Assembly (NCBI GenBank): GCA_030539035.1
Contig: JAUNSU010000019.1
Location: 1 to 44,774, forward strand
DNA from: Planctomycetia bacterium
Lineage (GTDB): Bacteria > Planctomycetota > Planctomycetia > Pirellulales > Thermoguttaceae
Direction: 5' to 3'
DNA length: 44,774 bases
Shown one piece after another: positions 17,102 to 24,926 of this stretch. The position numbers and the translations under genes are program-made. The first letter of the stretch is position 1. The number at the start of each line of letters is the position of its first letter. Under the pieces are notes generated by a model. It did no database searches and was not told the origin of the DNA. It was given only the letters and a program-made list of their open reading frames with translations.

Positions 17102-18055
17102 TTATTCCGTGATATCGGAATCTTCTTTGGAAGGATAAAACAAAAATCCTTGCGGAAGGCGATTTCGGAATTCTTCAGAGAGCCTTAAAATGGATTTAAC
17201 GGTGAGATTTTCCGCACGAACTGTACTGCTGATATCCAGATGGGCAAGGATTTCATCAACAACCTCTTTTTCAAGATCCTTTTTAAACGCGCTGCAAAGA
17301 ACTGATCGAAGATATTTGCGCCGATGTAAAAATAAAGCCCGGCTGAATTGATGAAAATAGCGCAGATCAGGGATCTTTTTAATTCTTTTGGGATCCGGGA
17401 TGATTTGGATAATCGCGGAATCGACCTTGGGCCGAGGCCAAAAAACCGAAGGGGGCATGATTCGCAGCGTTTTTGTATCACATTGTGATTGCATCCAGAC
17501 CGATAATGCTCCGTAATCGCTTGTATTTGGCCTTGCGACGATCCGATCCGCGAGTTCTTTTTGGATGGTAACCGTCATCGAATAAGGATTGAGATCGGTC
17601 AAAAGCAAATTTGATAAAAGCGGGGTCGCAATCGCGTAAGGAAGATTGGCGCATAATTTAAAGCGGCGTTTGGGATCGACCGCGAGCTCTTCCCGTATGG
17701 TCTGAAGGACTTCTTCGTTCAGGCGATTCTTGTTCCGGAGTATGTCCTGAAGGAGAAAGCGGACATTCGTTCTGTCGCATAATTCCTGTCGGGCCATTTC
17801 CTGCATGATCGGATCGACTTCAACTGTGATTACGGCCGCCGCTTTTTCCGACATTGCCTGTGTTAAAGATCCTGTTCCTGTTCCGACTTCCAATACGACA
17901 TCGTTTTCTTCGATCAAAGCCGATTCATGAAGAAGTCGAAGGAGGTTCAAGTCGATCAGAAAATTCTGTCCCAACTTTTCGCGAGGATGAATTCCCAGCG
18001 TTTCAAAACGCTGCATTAAATAGGTTCTGGTTTGATTTTTTGAGGATCCGGTCAT
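17102..18055 (-). CDS. ksgA: 16S rRNA dimethyladenosine transferase RsmA/KsgA
   Basis: RsmA dimethylates two adjacent adenosines in the 3'-terminal helix of 16S rRNA late in 30S assembly. The 317-residue form starts at ATG 18055, ten bases after the ribE stop, with CGGAG four to five bases upstream. The longer frame to 18127 would overlap ribE and lacks support. Motifs: EKLGQNFLID, SAM-binding VLEVGTGTGSLTQAM, and the catalytic NLPYAIATPLL. A late PSVFWPRPKVDSAII is also typical. The tail is slightly extended compared with E. coli KsgA (273 residues). It is the last gene of a minus-strand run with ribE. Confidence 0.96.
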   Translation of the reverse strand: MTGSSKNQTRTYLMQRFETLGIHPREKLGQNFLIDLNLLRLLHESALIEENDVVLEVGTGTGSLTQAMSEKAAAVITVEVDPIMQEMARQELCDRTNVRFLLQDILRNKNRLNEEVLQTIREELAVDPKRRFKLCANLPYAIATPLLSNLLLTDLNPYSMTVTIQKELADRIVARPNTSDYGALSVWMQSQCDTKTLRIMPPSVFWPRPKVDSAIIQIIPDPKRIKKIPDLRYFHQFSRALFLHRRKYLRSVLCSAFKKDLEKEVVDEILAHLDISSTVRAENLTVKSILRLSEEFRNRLPQGFLFYPSKEDSDITE

Positions 18056-18065
18056 TTTTACTCCG

Positions 18066-18665
18066 TTAATCCCAATTTTGGGCTTCAAGTGCGCGCTGAA
18101 CGTATTTTGCGAGAATATCCGTTTCAATATTAACGGTATCGCCGACTTTCTTTTTTCCCAATGTCGTTACCTGTAAAGTAAACGGGATAAGCGCGACACT
18201 GAACAGATCCTTTTCACACCGAACCAAGGTTAAACTGACCCCGTCGACAGCAACAGATCCTTTGGAGGCCATTTGAACCGCGAGATTTTTCGGAATTCGG
18301 AAATAATAATCGGCCCATTCTCCATGATCATCGATTTTTGCAATTTCCGCTTTTCCGTCGATGTGTCCGCTTACGAAATGCCCACCCAACCGGGAATCGA
18401 CCCTGAGAGCCCGTTCCAGATTGACAGGCGATCCTTGAACCAGATCGCCAAGATTGGTCCTTTCAAGAGTTTCCGGGCCAGCCTGAAAAACGAGAATTGA
18501 TCCTTTTTTTTCGACAACCGTTAAACAGCATCCGTTCACGCAAATACTGTCGGCGACGTCTGTTTCTGCGGCGATTTTCGGTTCTTCAATCGCCAACTTG
18601 CATCCCGGCGGCTCCGAAATGATCTCGGCAATATGTCCCAACCCTTCAACAATTCCTGAAAACAT
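18066..18665 (-). CDS. ribE: Riboflavin synthase, alpha subunit
   Basis: Riboflavin synthase dismutates two 6,7-dimethyl-8-ribityllumazine molecules to riboflavin. The 199 residues consist of two lumazine-binding repeats. The first begins MFSGIVEGLGHI and includes VNGCCLTVVEK. The second begins after the linker VNLERALRVDSRLGGHFVSG and includes GKAEIAKI and VDGVSLTLV. AAAGGAT precedes the ATG. No other rib genes are nearby; it sits between an Rpn-type remnant and ksgA, with a ten-base gap to ksgA. Confidence 0.96.
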   Translation of the reverse strand: MFSGIVEGLGHIAEIISEPPGCKLAIEEPKIAAETDVADSICVNGCCLTVVEKKGSILVFQAGPETLERTNLGDLVQGSPVNLERALRVDSRLGGHFVSGHIDGKAEIAKIDDHGEWADYYFRIPKNLAVQMASKGSVAVDGVSLTLVRCEKDLFSVALIPFTLQVTTLGKKKVGDTVNIETDILAKYVQRALEAQNWD

Positions 18666-18682
18666 ATTTATCCTTTTTTCTA

Positions 18683-19102
18683 TTAAAATTCTTTTTTAAA
18701 ATTTTCCATCGAAGCGCAAGTTGAAGCCAAAAGGAGCAGCCTTTCCTGTTCCGGCTTGCTCTTTTCTTTGATTTTTGATGCGATTGACTCGGACAATTTC
18801 GCAAAACGCACATTCAGTACAGAACAAAGGGCATCACAAAGTCCTTTTTCCATCCCTTTTTTCAAGGCTTCATTAGTGAGTGTTAGCCGAATCGCTTGTT
18901 CATCGCGATACCGCTTTTCTGCCGCTTCGATGTAATCTCGGGCATCAGGACGATCGAAAAATCTTTGGGAACGTTCATTTCCTTCCGCAATAACCGGATC
19001 ACCCGCAATAATTGTTTCCATTTCTTCCTCACTTGTTTTCCGCGGATAGTTCAAAAATTTGAGCCATCTCAGCAATACAGGGCTAAGGAATATTTTAACG
19101 GA
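18683..19102 (-). pseudogene. 5'-truncated remnant of an Rpn/PD-(D/E)XK-type putative transposase nuclease
   Basis: An open frame of about 140 codons, bounded upstream by TAA at 19103-19105. It has no ATG and no ribosome-binding site at its 5' end; the only starts are a TTG at 19075 and weaker codons. The conceptual N terminus VKIFLSPVLLRWLKFLNYP and the following ERSQRFFDRPDARDYIEAAEKRYRDEQ match my recollection of the C-terminal half of Rpn family (recombination-promoting nuclease, transposase-like) proteins. The catalytic N-terminal nuclease domain is missing. The helical tail (EALKKGMEKGLCDALCSVLN) is intact. It splits scpA from ribE and is most likely a decayed insertion. A short functional protein cannot be excluded. 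Confidence 0.6.
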
Positions 19103-19158
19103 TTACTTCAAAAAAGGCAAGGGGTTAAATTGGATTCCTCATCAGAAATATTGAAAAA

Positions 19159-19965
19159 TCAGCTTGCTTGGGCGAGAGAATCGTTTTCTGATGAAGGGGA
19201 ATCCAATGAGGATATGCTCGCGAAATCGAGCGGTTTACTTCCCTGTCGGTATTCAATGTTGATTTCTCCAAAATGAACATCCTGGTGAACGCGTGCAAAT
19301 TCATGTCGAACAAGTTCCAAAATCGCGAGAAAAATTCCAATAAGTATATTTTTTCGATGTTCGTTCTGAAATAACGAGGAAAAATCGATCTTTTGTTCCC
19401 TTTTCAATCGATTATAGATCCGCTGCATATGGACGGAGATCGGGGTATCATCATATACGACTGTATGCTTCATGGAAGGGGATTGTGATCTCAAAATTCG
19501 CCCGAACGCGCTTACAAGATCCCAAAGTTCAACTTCAACGATCGGTTCTTCCGCCAAATTACGGGCCTTGGGTATCAGATCATTGGAAAGCCGGGGATAG
19601 CGGCGCTGCCAAATTCGGCCTCTCTCTTCGAGAACACCGGCGTTTTCGCAGAACTTTTTATAAGCAAGGAGCTGATGGACAAGATCTTTGCGGGGATCTT
19701 CGAGTTCTTCTTCGACTTCCTCTTCCGTGGGAAGAAGCTGAAAGGATTTAATCTCGATCAAGGTGCTTGCGATGACGATAAAATCTCCGGCCGCATCGAC
19801 GTCGATCTGTTCGATGATATCGATAAACGCAATATATTGCTTTGTGATTTCCGCAATGGGAACTTCCGTGATCTCCTTTTCGTGCTTTCGAATCAGACAA
19901 AGAAGAAGATCAAGAGGACCATTGAATTCATCACCGTTCCAAAGTCGAAGAATGATTTCGAACAT
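19159..19965 (-). CDS. scpA: Segregation and condensation protein A
   Basis: ScpA is the kleisin subunit that bridges the SMC heads with ScpB for chromosome compaction. It has 268 residues. The N-terminal FNGPLDLLLCLIRKHEKEI and VPIAEITKQYIAF are diagnostic, and DAAGDFIVIASTLIEIKSFQLLP is the second conserved helix. The C-terminal winged-helix segment (FLAILELVRHEFARVHQD) is present, with an extended Ser-rich tail. The start ATG (19965) overlaps the stop of the upstream coiled-coil gene as ATGA, showing coupling. scpB is not beside it. Confidence 0.95.
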   Translation of the reverse strand: MFEIILRLWNGDEFNGPLDLLLCLIRKHEKEITEVPIAEITKQYIAFIDIIEQIDVDAAGDFIVIASTLIEIKSFQLLPTEEEVEEELEDPRKDLVHQLLAYKKFCENAGVLEERGRIWQRRYPRLSNDLIPKARNLAEEPIVEVELWDLVSAFGRILRSQSPSMKHTVVYDDTPISVHMQRIYNRLKREQKIDFSSLFQNEHRKNILIGIFLAILELVRHEFARVHQDVHFGEINIEYRQGSKPLDFASISSLDSPSSENDSLAQAS

Positions 19966-20408
19966 CAGGCGGCTTTCTCTCTTTGCATGATTCGTGATTC
20001 TCGGGATGATGATCCTTTTTTCAGCTGATTGCGCAGATCGGAGACTTCATTGTTCAAGGAAGAACGAAGATCGCCAAAAATCATGGATACCGAAGGAGAT
20101 TTCGAATCTTTTGCGTAAAAGGTATCTTCAAAACGGCGGATCATTCGATCCAGCTGCTCCGTCGTTTGCGCGGCGGTAAGGATCAATTTTTGCAAGGATT
20201 CCTCTTTTTGGACAAGAAGATTTTCCAAACGATTGAGCTTTTCTTCACGTGAATCAAGGGGATCATGCTCTCTTGAATTCGAGGATAATCGCTCTTCTTT
20301 TCTTTTTTTGCCCTCTTTACCGTGTGTATGAAGAAGTACCGCTCCCATTAAAAGGCTTCCGCCGAAAAAGAGTATCCCCATCGGACTCAAAAAAAAGGAT
20401 ATCATCAT
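19965..20408 (-). CDS. Small membrane-anchored coiled-coil protein
   Basis: 147 residues. One N-terminal transmembrane helix (MGILFFGGSLLMGAVLLHT, about residues 9-28) is followed by a highly charged region and a predicted coiled coil (EEKLNRLENLLVQKEESLQK, about residues 52-72, continuing through QTTEQLDRMIRRFED). AGGAG stands before the paired ATGATG start. It has no recognised domain. Coupling to scpA by a four-base overlap suggests co-expression; whether it has anything to do with chromosome segregation is unknown. Confidence 0.8.
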   Translation of the reverse strand: MMISFFLSPMGILFFGGSLLMGAVLLHTHGKEGKKRKEERLSSNSREHDPLDSREEKLNRLENLLVQKEESLQKLILTAAQTTEQLDRMIRRFEDTFYAKDSKSPSVSMIFGDLRSSLNNEVSDLRNQLKKGSSSRESRIMQREKAA

Positions 20409-20450
20409 TTATCTCCTGTTTGTATTAAAGGAACTTGACAGTATTCCGGA

Positions 20451-20479
20451 AGTATATTGATTATCGTTCTTTCGGGCAA
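20451..20479 (-). promoter_or_regulatory. Promoter of the coiled-coil/scpA operon
   Basis: On the minus strand TTGCCC (20474-20479) and TATACT (20451-20456) are separated by exactly 17 bases. The leader to the ATG at 20408 would be about 35 bases. Confidence 0.55.
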
Positions 20480-20568
20480 GTTCAATTTTGAGAAATTTTT
20501 GATTACAAAAGATAGATATTTTTTTACCTTGGAAATGTCGGTTTTTTCGAAAAAATTAATTATTCCGG

Positions 20569-20596
20569 TTGCAAACTGTTTTTTTTCTGGTAAACT
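20569..20596 (+). promoter_or_regulatory. Candidate mraZ promoter with a nearby TGGG box
   Basis: TTGCAA (20569-20574), 16-base spacer, TAAACT (20591-20596). A GTGGGAAA at about 20609 is like a single MraZ-type TGGG box, with an inverted CCCCC a few bases on. MraZ operators normally have several direct TGGG repeats, so autoregulation is only a possibility. Confidence 0.3.
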
Positions 20597-20729
20597 GATT
20601 GTTAATGAGTGGGAAACTTGCCCCCAAAGACGATTTTTTGTTCTCTTTTGTGGAAAAGATACCCAAAATGTAAAACCGGTTTTTGAGAATCCTTGGTTCT
20701 CTTTAAACCTTTTTGTAAAGTGCAGACTT

Positions 20730-21224
20730 ATGCCGGACCAAACAAATCTCATTTTAGGGGAGTACAGCAGACGATTGGACGATCGTTTTCGTTTATCGCT
20801 GCCCGGTGAGATTTTGGAATGTTTTCAACCGGCAAACGGGGATTGCATTATCGCGAAAGAACGACCCGGCTGCATCAGCCTGTGGGATAGAGAGAGCTGG
20901 GATAAAAATTTGGATAAGCGGATCCAGTTGATTAAACAGCGCCTGGATTTGGGAGATCTGGAAAAAGATATCCCTAATGTTCAAATGCTCGGCCGTCTGC
21001 TTTCCACTCGACATCGGCCTGTTCAGCTCGCCCCCCGCGGAAGACTTTTACTTCCCGAAGGATTTCGTGAATATCTGCGCGCTGAAGTCGGGAGTGAACT
21101 CATGATTGTCGGGGCCGCTGTTTGCGTTGAAATTTGGAATCCCGATAAATGGCTCGCCTATATCGAAAAAAGAATGCCCAAGTTCCGAAAACTGATTACA
21201 AAATTAAGCGGAATGGGAAACTAA
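20730..21224 (+). CDS. mraZ: Transcriptional regulator MraZ
   Basis: MraZ is an AbrB-like DNA-binding protein that usually heads the division and cell-wall cluster and represses it. The 164-residue form begins MPDQTNLILGEYSRRLDDRF. The two SpoVT/AbrB-like halves are DDRFRLSLPGEILE near residue 17 and PRGRLLLPEGFREYLRAEVG near residue 105. The second half is followed by a typical VEIWNPDKWLAYIEK. A longer in-frame opening back to 20457 runs through low-complexity AT-rich DNA and is rejected. Unlike in most bacteria, it is not followed by rsmH, ftsL or mur genes; the next gene is an LptD-like protein 380 bases away. Confidence 0.92.
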   Translation: MPDQTNLILGEYSRRLDDRFRLSLPGEILECFQPANGDCIIAKERPGCISLWDRESWDKNLDKRIQLIKQRLDLGDLEKDIPNVQMLGRLLSTRHRPVQLAPRGRLLLPEGFREYLRAEVGSELMIVGAAVCVEIWNPDKWLAYIEKRMPKFRKLITKLSGMGN

Positions 21225-21301
21225 ATTAGTGATTAGTGAGGAATTAAAATACATAAAATATATTAAATAGAGATATTAATTATATTAAACAATACACCTT
21301 T

Positions 21302-21429
21302 CCGTTGCGGAAACTCGATGTTTAAGATCTGATTAAGCCCTTCGGTCGTCATCCGATGGAAAATGCAAGTCGTCGCTTATCAGGTATCGGATCAAGAACA
21401 TCAGATGTTTTCCGCAACGGTTTTTTTTT
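21302..21429 (+). ncRNA. Candidate structured small RNA ending in an intrinsic terminator
   Basis: A rod-like hairpin with nested pairings: CCGTTGCGGAAA (21302-21313) with TTTCCGCAACGG (21409-21420); GATGTT (21317-21322) with AACATC (21397-21402); GATCTGAT (21326-21333) with ATCGGATC (21386-21393); and TAAGC (21334-21338) with GCTTA (21375-21379). Nine T residues follow at 21421-21429. An AT-rich stretch with TATATT about ten bases upstream could be its -10 box. There is no reading frame. The long interrupted hairpin resembles 6S RNA architecture but is shorter. It might instead be a leader or an elaborate mraZ terminator. Confidence 0.5.
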
Positions 21430-21450
21430 GACAAAACTTTAAAAATGCTC

Positions 21451-21480
21451 TTGATTCAAACCCCATAGGATCATTATAAT
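21451..21480 (+). promoter_or_regulatory. Promoter of the LptD-like gene
   Basis: TTGATT (21451-21456), 18-base spacer, consensus TATAAT (21475-21480), directly after the T-run of the structured RNA. The leader to the GTG at 21606 is about 120 bases. Confidence 0.55.
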
Positions 21481-21605
21481 TCGCAATCCGGGATATTGGA
21501 TAGAATTTTCAGTGAATTTTTGGCGGTTCCAATGGAATACTTGCCAAAATTTCTGAATCCGTATCCTTTTATAAATATTGTCTATAAACGAGATTATGGT
21601 CCTTT

Positions 21606-24600
21606 GTGAAAAATAAAAGAGCAGAACATCAAATTCTGATTCGTTCCCATGAACGATTGAATTTGGACGGAAAGCCGATTGGGGTTTGCCGGTCCTGTTT
21701 TCTTTACGCCTTTATTTTTGGGATCGTGCTGTCGTTTTTTACTTCTCCCGTCTTTGGACAGGTCTCCTTTAATTTTCAAAAAGAGGTTCCTGAAGGAACA
21801 GGCAATTCCGTGCGATCGCCTCTTTCCGTTCCGATGATCTCCGATTTTGAAATGCGTCAATCCGGGCAGAATCGTTTTTATACTCCATCCGGAATCGCTT
21901 CCGATAAACCCATCGCGATTTCTTCTTCCTACGGATGGAAAGGAAACGATGCGGGCAACGGTGAAGTCTATATTTTAGTTGGCGATTGCCGAGTTCAGCA
22001 GGGAACAGATATCGTTTCCGGCCCACGCGCTGTCGTATGGATCCGGCGGAAAGAAAATACCAAACTGGATGATCATCAGGTATTGGTCTATCTTGAAAAA
22101 GAAAATCCGAAAATTCCTTTACAAATCGAATTGAATTCCGTTTTTGTCGAAGCGCAGACAAACAATATTTCCTGGTTCGGTCATTTTCGCAGTCGAACGG
22201 AAATCACGATGCATATCAAGGATCCCGGAACGAATCAGATCGATCCCGAACAGATCTATTTTCGCGCCGAGCAGATGCGCAGCAGAACTTACCCTTCCGA
22301 TGGTGTTCAAGTAATTCCGCAGACAAGCCGGTTGACCGAGGGAAGCATTACAGACAATCCCGCTTTGCCGAGTAATGTTCCTTTTCGGCGAATCCGTATT
22401 CTTTCGCGGCATGATGCGGAGATGACCCTGAGCATGCAGCCGGATCCCAATGATCCGAACAAGCGCCTCTGCACGATTAATTACGGGGTAACCCTTGTCG
22501 TCGAAGGGGTTAATGAAAAAGGGAAGATCATTTCCGATATCATCGATATCTCGGCGGATCGGGCCGTAATTTGGGCGGCCGGAATCAATCAGCTCGGAAC
22601 GGATCGGGAAAGTACGCAAAGCAGTGATCTGGATCTGGAACTTTATCTCGAAGGCGATATCGTTTTTCGTGAAGGAGATCGGATCATCTATGCGAAAAAG
22701 ATGTATTACGATGCAAAAAATAAGGTCGGATTGATCCAAGATACGGAAATGGTGATCCCGATTCCGCAGACTGTTGACGGCTATTTTCGCGTCAAGGCGG
22801 ACTCCGTGGAGCAGAACGGGGAAGATAAAATGCTTGCGAAGAACGCGTGGGTTTCCACCAGTATGATGGGGAATCCCTCTTATCGATTGCAATCGAATCT
22901 TCTTCGGGGAGAAAGCCGGAATATCCCTCTCTATGATCCTATTACCCAGCAGCCGAAAATTGATCCGGAAACCGGACTTCAGGCGACGAAAAAGGAACAT
23001 TACCTTATTGCGGAAAATAATTATGTCGCTGTCGATTCCGTTCCGATCTTTTATTGGCCCTGGATGGCAATGGATACAAGAGATCAGACGCTTTACTTGC
23101 GAAGTTTGCAGGTGGGACATGATTCCATCTTCGGATATCAAGCGCGAACAACCTGGAATCCTTATCAGCTGCTGAATATGGGCGATTGCCGGCCGGAAGG
23201 AACCGATTGGGATTTGAATCTGGATTATCTCTCGGATCGCGGACTCGGACATGGAATGAGCTTCCTTTACAATCGGGAATCTTTGTTCGGATTCAATACG
23301 CCTGCGATCGGAATGATTAATTTCTATGGAATCAGCGACAAAGGAACCGATAATCTTGGACGCTGGGGGCGAAATGTTCCTTTCCCGCATTCTTATCGAT
23401 ATCGGACTATTTGGAAACATCGGCAAATTGTTGATCTTCCCCAATCGTTCGGGTGTTTAAGTGATGATTGGGTGATTACCGGACAGTTCGGAAAGTCCAG
23501 CGACCGCAATTTCCTCCCGCAGTACTTCGAAGAAGAATGGTATTCCAACCCGAATCCGGAAACCAGTCTGGAAATGAAGAAGACCGTCAACAATTGGTCT
23601 TTCGGACTTTCCGGAGCTTACCGCCTTGATAAATTTTATACGCAAACGAATACGCTTCCCCGATTGGATCATTATTGGCTGGGGCAGCCTCTTTTTACCA
23701 ACAAGCTGATCTGGTATGAGCATACGAAATTGGCTTATTCACAATTCCGGACGACCGATGCGCCTGCTTCCAAAGAACAAAAAGATTATTTCCGATATCT
23801 TGATTGGGAACTGGATCCGAATTCCACGAGTAATTCTCCTTATGATTCGGGAACGAGTACGCTGTCGGCCAACTCCTTTAATTTTTCAACGCGGCATGAA
23901 CTGGATGTTCCGTTGGATGTCGGTCCGCTTAAGGTTGTTCCTTATGGATTGGGGGAATACGCTTTCTGGGGGACGGAGCTGGAAAAAAAGAATATGAACC
24001 GTCTTTACGGACGGGGCGGTGTCCGCGTCAATCTTCCTGTGTGGAAAGTCGATTCGTCCGTATCCAGCAATACATGGTATTTGAACGGAATTGCCCATAA
24101 GATGAATCTTGTAATGGACGCCTCTTATTCCGAAGCGAACAAGAATATGAGTGATCTTATTCTTTATGAACAGCTGGATGATTGGCAAATTGAGGATTTT
24201 CGCAGACGATATTCCGTTTATACATACGGCGGGATCATCTCGCCTCAATTCGATGAACGGGGATATGCTCTGCGGCAAGGCGCGCTGGGGGGAATGGTCT
24301 CCTCGCCGAGTACGGAAATCGCCGACGATCTTCGCCTTGTCCGGTTTGAATGGCAAAACCGTTGGCAAACAAAAAGAGGACCTGTCGGAAAACGACATAC
24401 AATCGACTGGATCACGTTTAATACCGGGATCAATTTTTATCCGCGCCAGGAGGATAATTTCGGGAAAAATGTCGGCCTGCTGGATTACGAATTCCGATGG
24501 CATGTCGGGGACCGCTTTTCCGTTCTTTCTTCGGGATTATATGATTTCTTCGAAGACGGACAGAAGATCACTCGCGTGGGCGCAATGGCCAAAAGGCCTT

Positions 24601-24914
24601 GGCTCGGCAATATCTATGTCGGCGTCGATCAGTTCAGCGGTCCGATCAAGAATACCTATCTGAACGCCGCGCTCAATTACCGCATGTCGGAAAAGTGGGC
24701 TTTCGGCATCAGTAATTCCTATGATTTGAATGAAAGTGAAAATATCGGACAGTCGGGAACCATTACGAGAATCGGCGAATCCTTTGTATTTACTCTGAAA
24801 TTCAATGTCAATACGAGTAAAGACAATTGGGGCGTTTCTTTAAATATGATCCCTGTGTTCCTTTTGAATCCCAAAAAGGTTGAAGACGGTGTCTTCGATG
24901 TCCGGCATTTGTAA
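21606..24914 (+). CDS. LptD-like outer-membrane LPS-assembly protein (OstA family)
   Basis: A 1,102-residue exported protein. A signal sequence (FLYAFIFGIVLSFFTSPVFG, about residues 37-56) leads into an OstA/LptA-like periplasmic region with the phrases GEVYILVGDCRVQQGTDIVS, and later LYLEGDIVFREGDRIIYAKK and MYYDAKNKVGLIQD. The rest alternates aromatic beta-strands, as in a 26-strand LptD barrel: PIFYWPWMAMDTRDQ, GYQARTTWNPYQL, MSEKWAFGISNSYDLNE and TLKFNVNTSKDNWGVSLNMI. It is longer than E. coli LptD (784 residues). The initiation codon is GTG. No lptA, lptE or lptBFG is adjacent. LptD is the best reading, but strand-level homology cannot be verified here. Confidence 0.75.
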   Translation: MKNKRAEHQILIRSHERLNLDGKPIGVCRSCFLYAFIFGIVLSFFTSPVFGQVSFNFQKEVPEGTGNSVRSPLSVPMISDFEMRQSGQNRFYTPSGIASDKPIAISSSYGWKGNDAGNGEVYILVGDCRVQQGTDIVSGPRAVVWIRRKENTKLDDHQVLVYLEKENPKIPLQIELNSVFVEAQTNNISWFGHFRSRTEITMHIKDPGTNQIDPEQIYFRAEQMRSRTYPSDGVQVIPQTSRLTEGSITDNPALPSNVPFRRIRILSRHDAEMTLSMQPDPNDPNKRLCTINYGVTLVVEGVNEKGKIISDIIDISADRAVIWAAGINQLGTDRESTQSSDLDLELYLEGDIVFREGDRIIYAKKMYYDAKNKVGLIQDTEMVIPIPQTVDGYFRVKADSVEQNGEDKMLAKNAWVSTSMMGNPSYRLQSNLLRGESRNIPLYDPITQQPKIDPETGLQATKKEHYLIAENNYVAVDSVPIFYWPWMAMDTRDQTLYLRSLQVGHDSIFGYQARTTWNPYQLLNMGDCRPEGTDWDLNLDYLSDRGLGHGMSFLYNRESLFGFNTPAIGMINFYGISDKGTDNLGRWGRNVPFPHSYRYRTIWKHRQIVDLPQSFGCLSDDWVITGQFGKSSDRNFLPQYFEEEWYSNPNPETSLEMKKTVNNWSFGLSGAYRLDKFYTQTNTLPRLDHYWLGQPLFTNKLIWYEHTKLAYSQFRTTDAPASKEQKDYFRYLDWELDPNSTSNSPYDSGTSTLSANSFNFSTRHELDVPLDVGPLKVVPYGLGEYAFWGTELEKKNMNRLYGRGGVRVNLPVWKVDSSVSSNTWYLNGIAHKMNLVMDASYSEANKNMSDLILYEQLDDWQIEDFRRRYSVYTYGGIISPQFDERGYALRQGALGGMVSSPSTEIADDLRLVRFEWQNRWQTKRGPVGKRHTIDWITFNTGINFYPRQEDNFGKNVGLLDYEFRWHVGDRFSVLSSGLYDFFEDGQKITRVGAMAKRPWLGNIYVGVDQFSGPIKNTYLNAALNYRMSEKWAFGISNSYDLNESENIGQSGTITRIGESFVFTLKFNVNTSKDNWGVSLNMIPVFLLNPKKVEDGVFDVRHL

Positions 24915-24926
24915 AAATGATTCGGA

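Noticed and set aside
20457..20729. 91-codon N-terminal extension of mraZ
   Set aside because: The translation is low-complexity and does not match MraZ, whose conserved start is at 20730; the stretch also carries the divergent promoters.
20405..20752. Minus-strand 115-codon frame overlapping the mraZ promoter region
   Set aside because: It covers the promoter of the coiled-coil/scpA operon and the start of mraZ, and its product has no protein-like pattern.
22119..23444. Minus-strand 441-codon frame
   Set aside because: It is antisense to the LptD-like gene; it is long but lacks any domain pattern.
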